64,000 nucleotides of DNA, taken from positions 1-64,000 of the forward strand of contig NZ_JAKZLF010000011.1 in the NCBI RefSeq assembly GCF_022808855.1, read 5' to 3'. Under the pieces are notes generated by a model. The model saw nothing but the letters and a program-made list of their open reading frames with translations, ran no database searches and was not told where the DNA came from. Position 1 is the first letter of the stretch. Every line of letters starts with the position of its first letter. Origin of the DNA: Anaeromyxobacter soli (lineage in GTDB: Bacteria > Myxococcota > Myxococcia > Myxococcales > Anaeromyxobacteraceae). This document shows positions 33,219 to 41,734 of this stretch, piece by piece. The translations under genes were made by a program, and so were the position numbers.

Positions 33219-35606
33219 CTACCGACCGTTGAGGATCTTCGCGTTCAGCGCCGCGTTCCCGTAGAGCTGCATGCCCTGCCCGACCGGATGCGACTCGAGC
33301 CGCTTCTGGACGGCGACGTCGTAGCGGCCGAGCTTGCAGAAGCCGTCGTTGAACCAGCCGTTCCCCGCGCCGCTGCCATCCACGTACTGCCCGTACTGGT
33401 AGCCGGTCGAGGTGGAGATCCAGATGTGGTCGAGGAGCGTCTTCGACAGCGCGTGAACGTCGGCGTCGGTCCACTCGATGCCGAGGTCGTGCGCCTCCAC
33501 GATGTAGGCGATGACGTTGTTGCCGTGGCTGACGTCCTGCCCGGGGGCGGCGCTGGAGCCCCAGACGTCGCTCCAGAAGTACGCGCCCGGGTCTCCGGCG
33601 GCGGGCTTCATCTGCTGCCGCAGCGACGAGGAGTAGTTGGGCAGGTGGAGGTTGACGTTGTCTACCACGGTCCGGTACGTCGCGCGCTCGGCGGGATCCG
33701 AGCTGAGCACCCAGAGATCCGCCGCGATGAACGCCCAGTGGGACGCCATGTGGGTCCTGCTGCGGTACAGGTTCTCCGAACCGCGGGTCGCCCACTTCTC
33801 GAAGATGTTCTTCTTCGTGAACGCGAGGACGTCGTCGTAGGTCTTCCGGTAGCCGGGATCCGCGTAGACCGCCGGGTTGTTGCGCATGACCCGGAGCAGC
33901 TTCGTCACGTACCTGAAGCAGTAGCTCTCCGTGAGCGGGTACTCGCCGCCGACCAGGCTCGTGTCGTATGGGTGATCCCACGCCCCCCAGCCCAGGTAGC
34001 CGTCCTTGAACTGGCTGTTCGGCAGGGACGAGGAGGGGACGGCGCTGGCGATGACGTTGTGGATGTAGAGGAGCGCGCGATCGAGGTACTTCGTGTTCCC
34101 CGTCGCCTCGAACATCGCGGTCAGGCCGTCGATGCCGTACGCGAGGTTGTAGTACTTCCAGCTGTTCCCCGAGGTGCTCAGCGGGAGGTACGTGTTCACG
34201 TTCTCGCTGTCCCAGCTCTGCAGGAACAGGCTCTCCCACTGCGCCACGGTCCGCAGGCTCGGGTCCGCGGGGGTCGTCGGGCCGGACGGCGCGGGCGTCG
34301 GGGCGACCACCGGCGCGGACACCGTCACGGAGCCGGTGGCCTTCCGGGTCGGGTCGGCGACGCTCGTCGCCGAGACCCGGTACGTGCCGCCGGTCGCGGG
34401 CGCGGTGTAGACGCCGGTCTGGGCGTCCACCGTGCCGAGGGAGCCGCTCTCCACGGCCCACCGGACCGAGCGATCGATGGTCCCGACCACGACCACGTCG
34501 GCGACGAGCTGAACCGTCTGCCCCGCGGCCACGGCGGTATCACGTACCGTCACGCTCGTGATGCTCGCGGCGGGGACGCCGGTGCCCGCGAAGTCGACGG
34601 CGGCGAGCGGATCCGCCTGGGTCGCGCTCTTCACGACGAGCCTGCCGCTCGACGGCCCGCTGGCGGTGGGCGTGAACCTCACCGTCACCGTCGCAGCGGC
34701 GCCGGGCGCGAGGGTGGTGGGCAGGCTTCCACTGGAAGCCGTGAACCCCGTCCCGGTCGTCGCGACCTCGGACACGGTCACCGGCGCGCTGGAGGGGTTC
34801 GTGAGCGTGACGCTCTGCGCGCTGTAGCTCCCGATCGTCACGTCCCGGAAGTCCAGGGCGGTCGGCGTCGTGCCGAGCGACACGGCCGGGGACAGCCCGT
34901 TCCCGCTGAACTCCACGACGGCGAGCGGACGCGGCTGGGTGCCGTTGATGGACACGCTGCCAGCCACCGCGCCCGCGATGCTCGGGGCGAACGCGACCGT
35001 GAGGGTGGCGCTCTCCCCCGCCGCGATGGTGGCGGGCAGCGTGAGCCCGCTGGCGGTGACGTCCCGGCCGAGCACCGAGATGCTCGTGACCTGGGCGGGG
35101 CGGCTCGAGGAGTTGGTCACCGTGACGACCTGCTGGGCGATCGCCCCGACCGGCACGTCCGGGAAAACGAGCGCACCCGGTGCCGCGTCCAGCTGGTTCG
35201 CGTACTTCACGCCCCTTCCGTTGAACCGGACGAGCGTGGTCGAGCCGGTCTGGGCGGAGCTGCTCACAGAGATCGCGCCGGCGACGTCACCCGACGTCAC
35301 GGGGGCGAGCTCCACGAACAGGCTCGTCTGCTCGCCCGGGGCGAGCGTCACCGGCAGCGCTCGACCGGAGGTGATGGCCCACTTCCCGGTGGGGGTCACG
35401 TCGGTGATCGTGAGCGGAGCGGCGGAGGTGTTGGTGAGCGTGACCGTCTGCGCCGCGTCGCCAGCCACGTCCACCTCGCCGAAGGACACCTCCGACGGGG
35501 TCGCCGTCACTGGCTGTGACGACGTATCCCCGCCGCCGCAGGCGACGAGAGCGAGCAGTCCAGCGAGTGTCAGCAAGGCAGCGTGTCCGGCGAAGAACTT
35601 GTGCAT
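33219..35606 (-). CDS. Surface lipoprotein: HYDIN/choice-of-anchor repeats, Ig-like domain and alpha/alpha-toroid-like domain
   Basis: 795 residues from ATG 35606 (AAGGGA upstream). Signal peptide with lipobox LALVACGGG. Three repeats of about 105 residues follow (about 30-350), each with the pattern F.DV..G..A...VTLTN.S..P..V, GF..S..LP.TLAPG and V.F.G.G, typical of ASPM/SPD-2/Hydin choice-of-anchor modules. An Ig-like Big_2 module (about 355-440) leads through a Pro/Thr linker to a 330-residue C-terminal domain rich in aromatic residues (LAYGIDGLTAMFEATGN, YLGWGAWDHPYDT, RTHMASHWAFIAADLW, HGNNVIAYIVEAHDLGI). That pattern resembles alpha/alpha-toroid polysaccharide lyases or epimerases. A glycan-modifying role is inference; no catalytic set was confirmed. 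Confidence 0.8.
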   Translation of the reverse strand: MHKFFAGHAALLTLAGLLALVACGGGDTSSQPVTATPSEVSFGEVDVAGDAAQTVTLTNTSAAPLTITDVTPTGKWAITSGRALPVTLAPGEQTSLFVELAPVTSGDVAGAISVSSSAQTGSTTLVRFNGRGVKYANQLDAAPGALVFPDVPVGAIAQQVVTVTNSSSRPAQVTSISVLGRDVTASGLTLPATIAAGESATLTVAFAPSIAGAVAGSVSINGTQPRPLAVVEFSGNGLSPAVSLGTTPTALDFRDVTIGSYSAQSVTLTNPSSAPVTVSEVATTGTGFTASSGSLPTTLAPGAAATVTVRFTPTASGPSSGRLVVKSATQADPLAAVDFAGTGVPAASITSVTVRDTAVAAGQTVQLVADVVVVGTIDRSVRWAVESGSLGTVDAQTGVYTAPATGGTYRVSATSVADPTRKATGSVTVSAPVVAPTPAPSGPTTPADPSLRTVAQWESLFLQSWDSENVNTYLPLSTSGNSWKYYNLAYGIDGLTAMFEATGNTKYLDRALLYIHNVIASAVPSSSLPNSQFKDGYLGWGAWDHPYDTSLVGGEYPLTESYCFRYVTKLLRVMRNNPAVYADPGYRKTYDDVLAFTKKNIFEKWATRGSENLYRSRTHMASHWAFIAADLWVLSSDPAERATYRTVVDNVNLHLPNYSSSLRQQMKPAAGDPGAYFWSDVWGSSAAPGQDVSHGNNVIAYIVEAHDLGIEWTDADVHALSKTLLDHIWISTSTGYQYGQYVDGSGAGNGWFNDGFCKLGRYDVAVQKRLESHPVGQGMQLYGNAALNAKILNGR

Positions 35607-35662
35607 TCGGGCGTTCCCTTTCATCCCTCTTGGCGGCTCAGCTGCAGGCCCAGCAGGGCTTT

Positions 35663-35714
35663 CCACGGCTGCTTGCTCCGTGGTCCTGGGGCCGTAGAGA
35701 CCACGGCAGCCGTG
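35663..35714. promoter_or_regulatory. CCACGG/CCGTGG repeat cluster upstream of the lipoprotein gene
   Basis: CCACGG at 35663-35668, CCGTGG at 35678-35683, and CACGGC-A-GCCGTG at 35702-35714. The inverted copies could form hairpins in the leader or be operator half-sites. They lie 57 to 108 bases upstream of the lipoprotein ATG. Only the repeats are seen; no regulator is assigned. Confidence 0.4.
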
Positions 35715-35826
35715 TAGGAGCGAAAGGGCAGTAGGTACGAATATGGCGGAGATTGCTCAGGATTTTGGCAAAGGCCCTGATCTGAATGTCATAGCCGTAA
35801 ACTTATCGTACGGGTACAAACGAACC

Positions 35827-35848
35827 CCTGAGTGCATGCGCACTCAGG
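35827..35848. promoter_or_regulatory. 22-bp palindrome, possible operator
   Basis: CCTGAGTG at 35827-35834 and its reverse complement CACTCAGG at 35841-35848 flank a six-base centre. It sits in the AT-richer part of the intergenic region, about 365 bases before ACP copy 2. The size and symmetry fit a dimeric repressor site or a short hairpin. Confidence 0.4.
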
Positions 35849-36213
35849 AATTCGCTCGTGGTACCGGTGAGTTGACGACCCGCTGCTCCCTCATCCGTGG
35901 AGCCCGTGCCGAGAAGGCGCTCGCGGTGCGGGGCGGCGGCCAGGCGGAAGGACGCCGACGAGCTTTGACGATGCGGGGGTGGTGCGAGGGGACGCCGCAG
36001 CGACCTGGCAGCGACGACGCGCGCCCGCCGGGCCCCGGCGGGTCCGCGTCTGCGCCATCCGCGCCCCGAAGCGCACCGTCCGCAGTGGGGGCTTGCCGGG
36101 CGTGGACGCGAGACGGAAACAAACATCCACTCCACGCGCCCGTGGCGGGCTCGAGGGTGGAGTCACGGCCTCCGGCGCGGAGGCGACGCAATGAGCATGA
36201 AGAGGAGAATCGG

Positions 36214-36465
36214 ATGACGGGAGGCGAGGTGCGTCACGCGGTCCGAGGCTTCATCACGGGGGAGCTCATGAGGGCCTCGGAGCACCTCCGGATCGGAGAT
36301 CGTGACGACCTCATCACCGCAGGTGTCATCGACTCGATGGGGATCATGCACCTCATCGGCTTCCTGGAGTCTACCTTCGCGATCCGGGTCCGGGAGAGCG
36401 AGATTCTCCCCGAGAACTTCTCTTCGGTGGAGGCGATCGCGTCCTTCGTGGCCCGCCACCGCTGA
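36214..36465 (+). CDS. Acyl carrier protein, copy 2
   Basis: 83 residues from ATG 36214 with AGGAG 7-8 bases upstream. The phosphopantetheine serine is in GVIDSMGIMHLI. It matches ACP copy 1 in its C-terminal half (FLESTFAIRVRESEILPENFSSVEAIASFV). It is 128 bases before a GNAT-like acyltransferase, which repeats the ACP-plus-GNAT pairing seen at 24.7-25.8 kb. A small stand-alone ACP in a polysaccharide locus suggests acyl delivery to a sugar; the acyl group is unknown. Confidence 0.88.
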   Translation: MTGGEVRHAVRGFITGELMRASEHLRIGDRDDLITAGVIDSMGIMHLIGFLESTFAIRVRESEILPENFSSVEAIASFVARHR

Positions 36466-36593
36466 GGCGCTCTCCGCTCCTCGGGAACGACCATGACCCC
36501 CTCGCTCCCGGTCGCACGGCACGCCTCGCTCGGCCCCTCACAGCGCGACCGCACGGAGGTCCTCGCGCGCGTCCCGCCGGAAGACGAACGGAA

Positions 36594-37319
36594 ATGACCA
36601 GCGCCTGGCGGTTCCGGTACCTCCAGTTCCGCGAGTACGCGCGCGACCACGGCCTCGCCGCGGCCTGCCGGTTCGCGCTCCATCGCAGCGAGGAGGCGGT
36701 CCCGATCGAGAAGGACCTCTCCGCCCTGAAGCCCGTCGCTGCGCCGCCCGGTCCCGGGCTCGAGCTCTTCGAGATCGGCCCGGAGAACGTGGACCGCTTC
36801 GAGCTGGACCACCCGGAGGAAAGCCGCGGCGCGCGCGTGAAGCGCTACGTCGAGCGCGGCTACCGCACCCTCGTGATGACGCGCGGCAGGAAGGTGATCG
36901 CCGACTACTGGTACGTGGGCCGGCGCACGGCCCGGACGCGCGGGATCCACCCGCACCTCCGGTGGTTCGGGATAGACCTCGGCGAGGACGACGTCTACAT
37001 GTTCGACATGCACCTCGCCGCGGACGAGCGCGGCGGCGGCATGGCCACCTACTTCATGTCGCGCGCGCTCCACCACCTCCGCGCCGCGGGCGTGCGCAGG
37101 GCGTACGGCTACTACGACGCCGGCAACCTGCCGGCGCTGTGGGTTCATCGCCTCCTCGGCTACCGGGAGCTTCCGCGCGTCACGATCCACAAGTTCCTCT
37201 GGCTCGAGACGGCGTTCCCGAAGGTCGCGCGCGTCTCCGGGCGCCCGGCGGGTCCCGACGCGGCCCCTGCGCCCCCGGCGCGCTCGCCATCGTCCGGCGT
37301 GGACACCCCGCAGCCCTGA
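36594..37319 (+). CDS. GNAT family N-acyltransferase
   Basis: 241 residues. The GNAT core is at about residues 130-200: YMFDMHLAADERGGGMATYFMSRALHHLRAAGV (motif A region, with a modified Q/RxxGxG/A) and YYDAGNLPALWVHRLLGY (motif B). The N-terminal 60 residues (FRYLQFREYARDHGLAAACRFALHR) look amphipathic. The C-terminal tail is Pro/Ala-rich and low-complexity. It resembles the GNAT at 25,130 in overall design. Possible roles are N-acetylation or N-acylation of a 4-amino sugar, with CoA or the neighbouring ACP as donor. It has a weak ribosome binding site. Confidence 0.75.
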   Translation: MTSAWRFRYLQFREYARDHGLAAACRFALHRSEEAVPIEKDLSALKPVAAPPGPGLELFEIGPENVDRFELDHPEESRGARVKRYVERGYRTLVMTRGRKVIADYWYVGRRTARTRGIHPHLRWFGIDLGEDDVYMFDMHLAADERGGGMATYFMSRALHHLRAAGVRRAYGYYDAGNLPALWVHRLLGYRELPRVTIHKFLWLETAFPKVARVSGRPAGPDAAPAPPARSPSSGVDTPQP

Positions 37320-37322
37320 CGG

Positions 37323-38360
37323 ATGATGGCCTCACGCGCCGAGATGCGTCCGGTCCTCGTCATGGCAGGGTGGCTCCTCGGCTCGACCATCCTCGCCGGG
37401 CTCGCCCTGCGCCCCGCGTTCGGCGACGCGTTCCTCGTCACCCGCTACACCGGCTACGTGATGCCGTGGCTGCTCGCCGTCCTCGTACCCGGCGCCGCCG
37501 CCGCGTGGCTCACGCACCACCGGGCCCTCGCGGCCGTGGCGGCCGCCTCGATCGCCATCATCACCGCCGCCCATGCGCCGCTGTTCCGATCGAAGCCCGC
37601 CCCTCCGGCTTCCTCCGGCTTCTCCCTCCGGGTGATGAGCTACAACACCTGGTCGAGGAACCTGGACGTGCAGCGGATCGCGCGCGCCATCGAGCGACAG
37701 CGCCCGGATCTCCTCCTCGTTCAGGAGATCCGGCCGAAGATCTTCGCGGGGGTCGTCGAGGCGCTCCGGGAGGCGAGCGGCGGCGCGGAGGTCCACGTCG
37801 CGTACGACCCGCAGCTCCTGCAAGGGATCGTGAGCCGGTACCCCGTGGAGGCGTCGGGCAGCATGAGGACGAAGGGCAAGGCGCAACGAGCGGTGCTGCG
37901 ATCCCCTGCGGGTCCCATCGCCATCTACAACGTCCACCCGCTGCGCCGCGGCGGATGGCATGACCGTTACTCGCAGATCGAGGCGCTCCTGCAGGAGGAC
38001 GTGCTCCGGGAGACGGGGCCCGTGATCCTGGGAGGAGACTTCAACGCGCCCGACCGCTCCCAGCTCTACGGCATGGTGACGCGCGCGCTCCACAGCGCCC
38101 ACGACGATCGCGGGTTCGGGTTCGGCTTCACGTATCCGGCGCACGTCTGGCTCCCGTTCGGCGCGGTCCCCGCCGTGCCGCTCGTGCGCATCGACCACAT
38201 CTTCTTCTCGGAGGCGCTCGTCGCGATCCGGGCCGAGACGCTCGACGACAGCGGCGGATCCGACCACCGGCCGGTCCTCGCGGAGCTCGCGCCGCGCGCC
38301 GCCGAGCCGCAGGGCGTGACGGGCCGCGCGCTCGGCGCGGCCGCCCGACGCCGCCCGTGA
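37323..38360 (+). CDS. Membrane-anchored endonuclease/exonuclease/phosphatase (EEP) family protein
   Basis: 345 residues. Two or three N-terminal membrane segments (VLVMAGWLLGSTILAGLAL, YVMPWLLAVLVPGAAAAWL, LAAVAAASIAIITAAHA) place the catalytic domain outside the cytoplasm or at the membrane face. EEP motifs in order: RVMSYNTW, DLLLVQEI, IYNVHPLR, ILGGDFNAPDRS, VRIDHIFFS and GSDHRPVLAEL, so all metal and catalytic residues are present. The family cleaves phosphodiesters or phosphomonoesters of nucleic acids, lipids or sugars. It starts three bases after the GNAT stop, so it is in that operon. The substrate is unknown. Confidence 0.88.
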   Translation: MMASRAEMRPVLVMAGWLLGSTILAGLALRPAFGDAFLVTRYTGYVMPWLLAVLVPGAAAAWLTHHRALAAVAAASIAIITAAHAPLFRSKPAPPASSGFSLRVMSYNTWSRNLDVQRIARAIERQRPDLLLVQEIRPKIFAGVVEALREASGGAEVHVAYDPQLLQGIVSRYPVEASGSMRTKGKAQRAVLRSPAGPIAIYNVHPLRRGGWHDRYSQIEALLQEDVLRETGPVILGGDFNAPDRSQLYGMVTRALHSAHDDRGFGFGFTYPAHVWLPFGAVPAVPLVRIDHIFFSEALVAIRAETLDDSGGSDHRPVLAELAPRAAEPQGVTGRALGAAARRRP

Positions 38361-38381
38361 GGGCGTTTCGCCCGCGCGACC

Positions 38382-38585
38382 CTACCCGCCGCCGCCTCCG
38401 GGGGGCGGCCGCGGCGCCTCCCCGCCCTCGCGCGGCGGCGGCCTCTCTCCTTCGTCGTCGTCGAGCATCCGGTACTTCGGCCCCTCGGGATCGTCGTACT
38501 GCCCGCTCCTCACCGTCCAGATGAAGAACAGCCACGCGGCGACCCCGAGCGCCAGCGAGAGGACCACGAGGAAGCCGATCGACAT
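38382..38585 (-). CDS. ccoS: cbb3-type cytochrome oxidase assembly protein CcoS
   Basis: 67 residues. One N-terminal membrane helix (FLVVLSLALGVAAWLFFIWTV) followed by the diagnostic RSGQYDDPEGPKYRML. CcoS is needed for heme and copper incorporation into the cbb3 oxidase. The C-terminal tail is unusually Pro/Gly/Glu-rich. It lies nine bases after ccoI and is the last gene of the oxidase operon. The KYRMLDDDE segment is shared with the CcoQ-like protein of this operon. Confidence 0.9.
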   Translation of the reverse strand: MSIGFLVVLSLALGVAAWLFFIWTVRSGQYDDPEGPKYRMLDDDEGERPPPREGGEAPRPPPGGGGG

Positions 38586-38594
38586 GGAAGGTCT

Positions 38595-41075
38595 CTAGCC
38601 CAGCGCGCCGCGCAGGCGCACCGAGTTCAGCACGACGAAGAGCGAGCTCGCCGCCATCGCCCCGGCCGCCACGATCGGGTGGAGCAGGCCCGCCATCGCG
38701 AGCGGGATCGCGACCGCGTTGTAGAAGAAGGCCCAGAACACGTTCTGGCGGATGACGGCCAGGGTCCGGCGCGAGAGCCGGACGAGCTCCGCGACGAGCC
38801 GGAGGTCGTCGCGGACGAGCACCGCGTCGGCGCTCTCCATCGTCACGTCGGTGCCGCGCCCCATCGCCGCTCCGACGTCGGCCTGCGTGAGCGCGGGGGC
38901 GTCGTTGATGCCGTCGCCCGCGAAGAGCACGCGCCTGCCCTTCGCCTGGCGCCGGGCGACCACGGCGCGCTTCTCCACCGGGCTCGCCTCGGCGATCGCC
39001 TCCACCCCGAGCGCGGCAGCGACGGCACCGGTCGTGATCTGCGTGTCGCCGCTCACGAGGGCGACGCGGACGCCCAGCGCCCGGAGGCGCGCGATCGCCT
39101 CGGGCGCCTCGTCGCGCACCACGTCGGCGACCGACAGGAGCGCGGCGACCGCGCCCCGCACCGCGAGGAACGCCACCGTCTCGCCGCGCTCCTCGAGCCC
39201 CCGGGCGCGGGCGTCGGCGTCCGCGCCGAGGGAGACGCCGTGGTCGGCGAGGAGGGCGCGGTTGCCGATGAGGATGGAAGCGGCGTCGGCCGGGGTCGAG
39301 GTCGGGGTCGGCCACCCGCCCATCTCCCGCACCCGCGCCACCACTCCCCTCCCCGGCACCGCCCGGAACCCCTCCACCTCGACCGCGGCCTCGGGCAGCG
39401 CCCTTGCCGCCTCCACGATCGCCCGGCCGACATGGTGCTCGCTGCGCGACTCCACCGCGGCCGCCAGCGCCAGCGCCGCCTCCCGCCCGAGCGCGGGGTC
39501 CACCACGACCACCTCGCGCAAGACCGGCCTGCCGCGCGTGACCGTGCCCGTCTTGTCGAGCAGCACGTCCGTCACCCGCCCGGCGCGCTCGACCACGTCT
39601 CCCCCCTTCACGAGGAGCCCGCGCTGCGTCGCGAGCCCGGTGGAGACGATGACCGCGATCGGCGTCGCGAGCCCGAGGGCGCAGGGGCAGGCGATCACCA
39701 CCACCGAGATGCCGGTCATGAGCGCCCGGTCCACGGGCGCGCCGCGCGCCAGCCAGAAGACGAGCGTCCCCGCGGCGAGGACGAGCATCGCCGGCACGAA
39801 CACGCCGACGACCCGGTCCGCCACCGCCTGGATGCGCGGCTTCGCGACCTGCGCCTCCTCGACGGCCCGGACGATCCCGGCGAGGACGGTGTCCTTCCCG
39901 ACGCGCGTGACCTCCACGACGAGGGCGCCCGTCCCGTTCACCGTCCCGCCGATCACGGCCGCGCCGGGCGCCTTCGCGACCGGCCGCGACTCTCCCGTGA
40001 CGAGCGACTCGTCCACCTCCGACGCGCCGTCGACGACCGTGCCGTCGAGCGGGATCAGCTCGCCGGGCACGACCGCGAGGCGATCGCCCGGACGGATCTC
40101 CGCGACCGGGACGCTCCGCGGCTCCTCCCACCCGCCGGCGCCGCGCGCGAGGCGCCGCGCCTCGCGCGGCGCGAGCCGGGCGAGGCGCGCCACCGCCTCG
40201 GAGGCCCGGCCCTTCGCGCTCGCCTCCACGAACCGGCCGACGAGCACGAGGGTGGGGATCATCGCGGCGGTGTCGAAGTAGACCTCGCCTCCGCGGAGCA
40301 TCTGGAACACGGAGTACACGAGCGCCGCGCCGGAGCCGAAGACGACCAGCGAGTCCATGTTGAAGCGCAGGTGGCGGAGCCCGCTCGCGGTCGCGCGGAG
40401 GAACGGCGCGCCCGCGTAGAAGAAGACCGGCAGCGTGAGCCCGAGCGAGATCCACTCCATGAGCCGGCGCGTCCCCGCGTCGATCCCCTGGAAGTACCCG
40501 GCGTAGAGGGCCGCCTGGTAGATCATGAGCTGCGAGGCGAGGAACCCGGCGGTGCCGAGCCGGACGAGCAGATCCCTCGCCTCCGCCCGCTGCGCCGCCG
40601 CCTGCTCCGTGTCGGACCACGGCTTCGGGAGGTACCCCGCGGCGCGGATGCGGCCGAGCACCGTCTCGAGCCCGGCGCGCGCCGGATCCCAGCGCACGCG
40701 CGCGCGGTGGGTCGCGTAGTTCACGCGCGCGAAGGTGACGCCCGGCGTCCGCGAGAGGAGCCGCTCGTTCAGCCACACGCACGACGCGCAGCGGATGCCG
40801 TCGACGTAGACCTCGATCTCGTCGCCCTCCTCGCCGTGGCGGACCGCCTCGCGGAACGCGGGCAGGTCCGCCTCGAGCCCGTCCGGCCTCACTGGCGCGC
40901 CCGGCCCCTCCCACCGCCGCGTGTCGTAGTAGGCGCCGAGCCCCTCCGCGTGCACGAGCTCGAAGACGCCGCGGCAGCCGCCGCAGCAGAACACGTGCGC
41001 CCGCCCCGCGATCTCGACGCGGACTTCCTCGCGCTCGGGGAACTCGAGCAGGCAGTGGTCGCAGACCGGCTTCAC
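38595..41075 (-). CDS. ccoI: Copper-translocating P1B-type ATPase CcoI/FixI
   Basis: 826 residues. Delivers copper for the CuB site of the cbb3 oxidase. The N-terminus has a Cys-rich CDHC and FCCGGC region, then an HMA-type domain with CASC (GIRCASCVWL). The membrane part has the copper motif IACPCALGLATP. The ATPase core has DKTGTVTRG (phosphorylated Asp), VTGESRPV, and GDGINDAPAL. GTG 41075 overlaps the stop of the SafE-like gene (GTGA). Confidence 0.95.
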   Translation of the reverse strand: MKPVCDHCLLEFPEREEVRVEIAGRAHVFCCGGCRGVFELVHAEGLGAYYDTRRWEGPGAPVRPDGLEADLPAFREAVRHGEEGDEIEVYVDGIRCASCVWLNERLLSRTPGVTFARVNYATHRARVRWDPARAGLETVLGRIRAAGYLPKPWSDTEQAAAQRAEARDLLVRLGTAGFLASQLMIYQAALYAGYFQGIDAGTRRLMEWISLGLTLPVFFYAGAPFLRATASGLRHLRFNMDSLVVFGSGAALVYSVFQMLRGGEVYFDTAAMIPTLVLVGRFVEASAKGRASEAVARLARLAPREARRLARGAGGWEEPRSVPVAEIRPGDRLAVVPGELIPLDGTVVDGASEVDESLVTGESRPVAKAPGAAVIGGTVNGTGALVVEVTRVGKDTVLAGIVRAVEEAQVAKPRIQAVADRVVGVFVPAMLVLAAGTLVFWLARGAPVDRALMTGISVVVIACPCALGLATPIAVIVSTGLATQRGLLVKGGDVVERAGRVTDVLLDKTGTVTRGRPVLREVVVVDPALGREAALALAAAVESRSEHHVGRAIVEAARALPEAAVEVEGFRAVPGRGVVARVREMGGWPTPTSTPADAASILIGNRALLADHGVSLGADADARARGLEERGETVAFLAVRGAVAALLSVADVVRDEAPEAIARLRALGVRVALVSGDTQITTGAVAAALGVEAIAEASPVEKRAVVARRQAKGRRVLFAGDGINDAPALTQADVGAAMGRGTDVTMESADAVLVRDDLRLVAELVRLSRRTLAVIRQNVFWAFFYNAVAIPLAMAGLLHPIVAAGAMAASSLFVVLNSVRLRGALG

Positions 41076-41734
41076 AGGCCGAGCCCGCGGGCGACGAACA
41101 CGCCGCCCAGCACCGCGACGAGGAGCCCGCCCGCCCGGTAGAGGACGCCCCGCGCGCGCGCGCCGAGGAGCGCCCCCAGGGCGCCGGCGAGGAGCAGGGC
41201 CGGGACGGTGCCGAGCCCGAAGGCGAGCGCGAGGAGGAGCCCCTCGGACGGGCTGCCCGTGCCCGCCGCGCCGAGGAACAGGGTCCACGAGAGGCCGCAC
41301 GGGAGGAGCCCGAGCGCGAGGCCCGTCGGGTAGAGCCGCCCGGGGCCGCCGCCGGAGAGGAGCCCGCGCACGAGCCGCACGACCCGGGCGGACGCGCGCG
41401 CCTCCAGGCGCTTCAGCCCGCCCGAGAGGCCCGCCGCGCCGAGGCCGACCAGGATCATGAGCACGCCCGCGACGACGGCGACGACGTCCTGCAGCCCGGC
41501 CAGCCTGCCCGCCACGTTCACGAACGAGCCCGTGAGCCCCATCACCGCGCCGAGCGTCGCGTAGGTGGTGACCCGGCCCGCGTGGTAGGCGAGCTGCCCC
41601 GCCAGCGAGCGGCGCGGTCCGAGCGCACCGCTCGCGAGCGCGAACGAGCCGACGAGCGGCCCGCACATCCCGATGCAGTGGCCGAACCCGCCGAGCAGGC
41701 CGGTCACGAACGCCATCGCGACGGCGTCGGTCAC
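41072..41734 (-). CDS. SafE/UreH-like membrane protein (CcoA/DsbD-like transmembrane domain)
   Basis: 220 residues with six or seven hydrophobic segments. Signature GGFGHCIGMCGPLVGSF near the N-terminus and LLPCGLSWTLFLGA in the second half; the paired Cys/Met positions suggest metal or thiol handling. Proteins of this family (TauE/SafE-type, DsbD-like) commonly occur between ccoH and ccoI and are linked to copper import or periplasmic reduction during oxidase assembly. GTG 41734 overlaps the ccoH stop. Confidence 0.85.
   Translation of the reverse strand: MTDAVAMAFVTGLLGGFGHCIGMCGPLVGSFALASGALGPRRSLAGQLAYHAGRVTTYATLGAVMGLTGSFVNVAGRLAGLQDVVAVVAGVLMILVGLGAAGLSGGLKRLEARASARVVRLVRGLLSGGGPGRLYPTGLALGLLPCGLSWTLFLGAAGTGSPSEGLLLALAFGLGTVPALLLAGALGALLGARARGVLYRAGGLLVAVLGGVFVARGLGL

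Larger units (their letters stand above)
35607..36213. other. Large divergent intergenic region, 607 bp, with several inverted repeats
   Basis: Between the minus-strand lipoprotein and the plus-strand ACP copy 2. Bases 35,720-35,830 are clearly less GC-rich than the rest of the window. It contains CCACGG/CCGTGG repeats near the lipoprotein side and a 22-bp palindrome at 35827-35848. A frame from 35,743 is open into the ACP gene, but the upstream part has no family-like sequence and the ACP has its own AGGAG. No additional gene is supported. Confidence 0.6.

Noticed and set aside
35743-36213. N-terminal extension of ACP copy 2
   Set aside because: The frame is open, but the upstream residues are Arg/Ala/Gly-rich and unlike any ACP, and a good AGGAG precedes ATG 36214.
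12672-38360. Exosortase/PEP-CTERM system
   Set aside because: The ligase-ACP-AsnB set suggested it, but no exosortase-like membrane protein and no PEP-CTERM tail was seen in the window.
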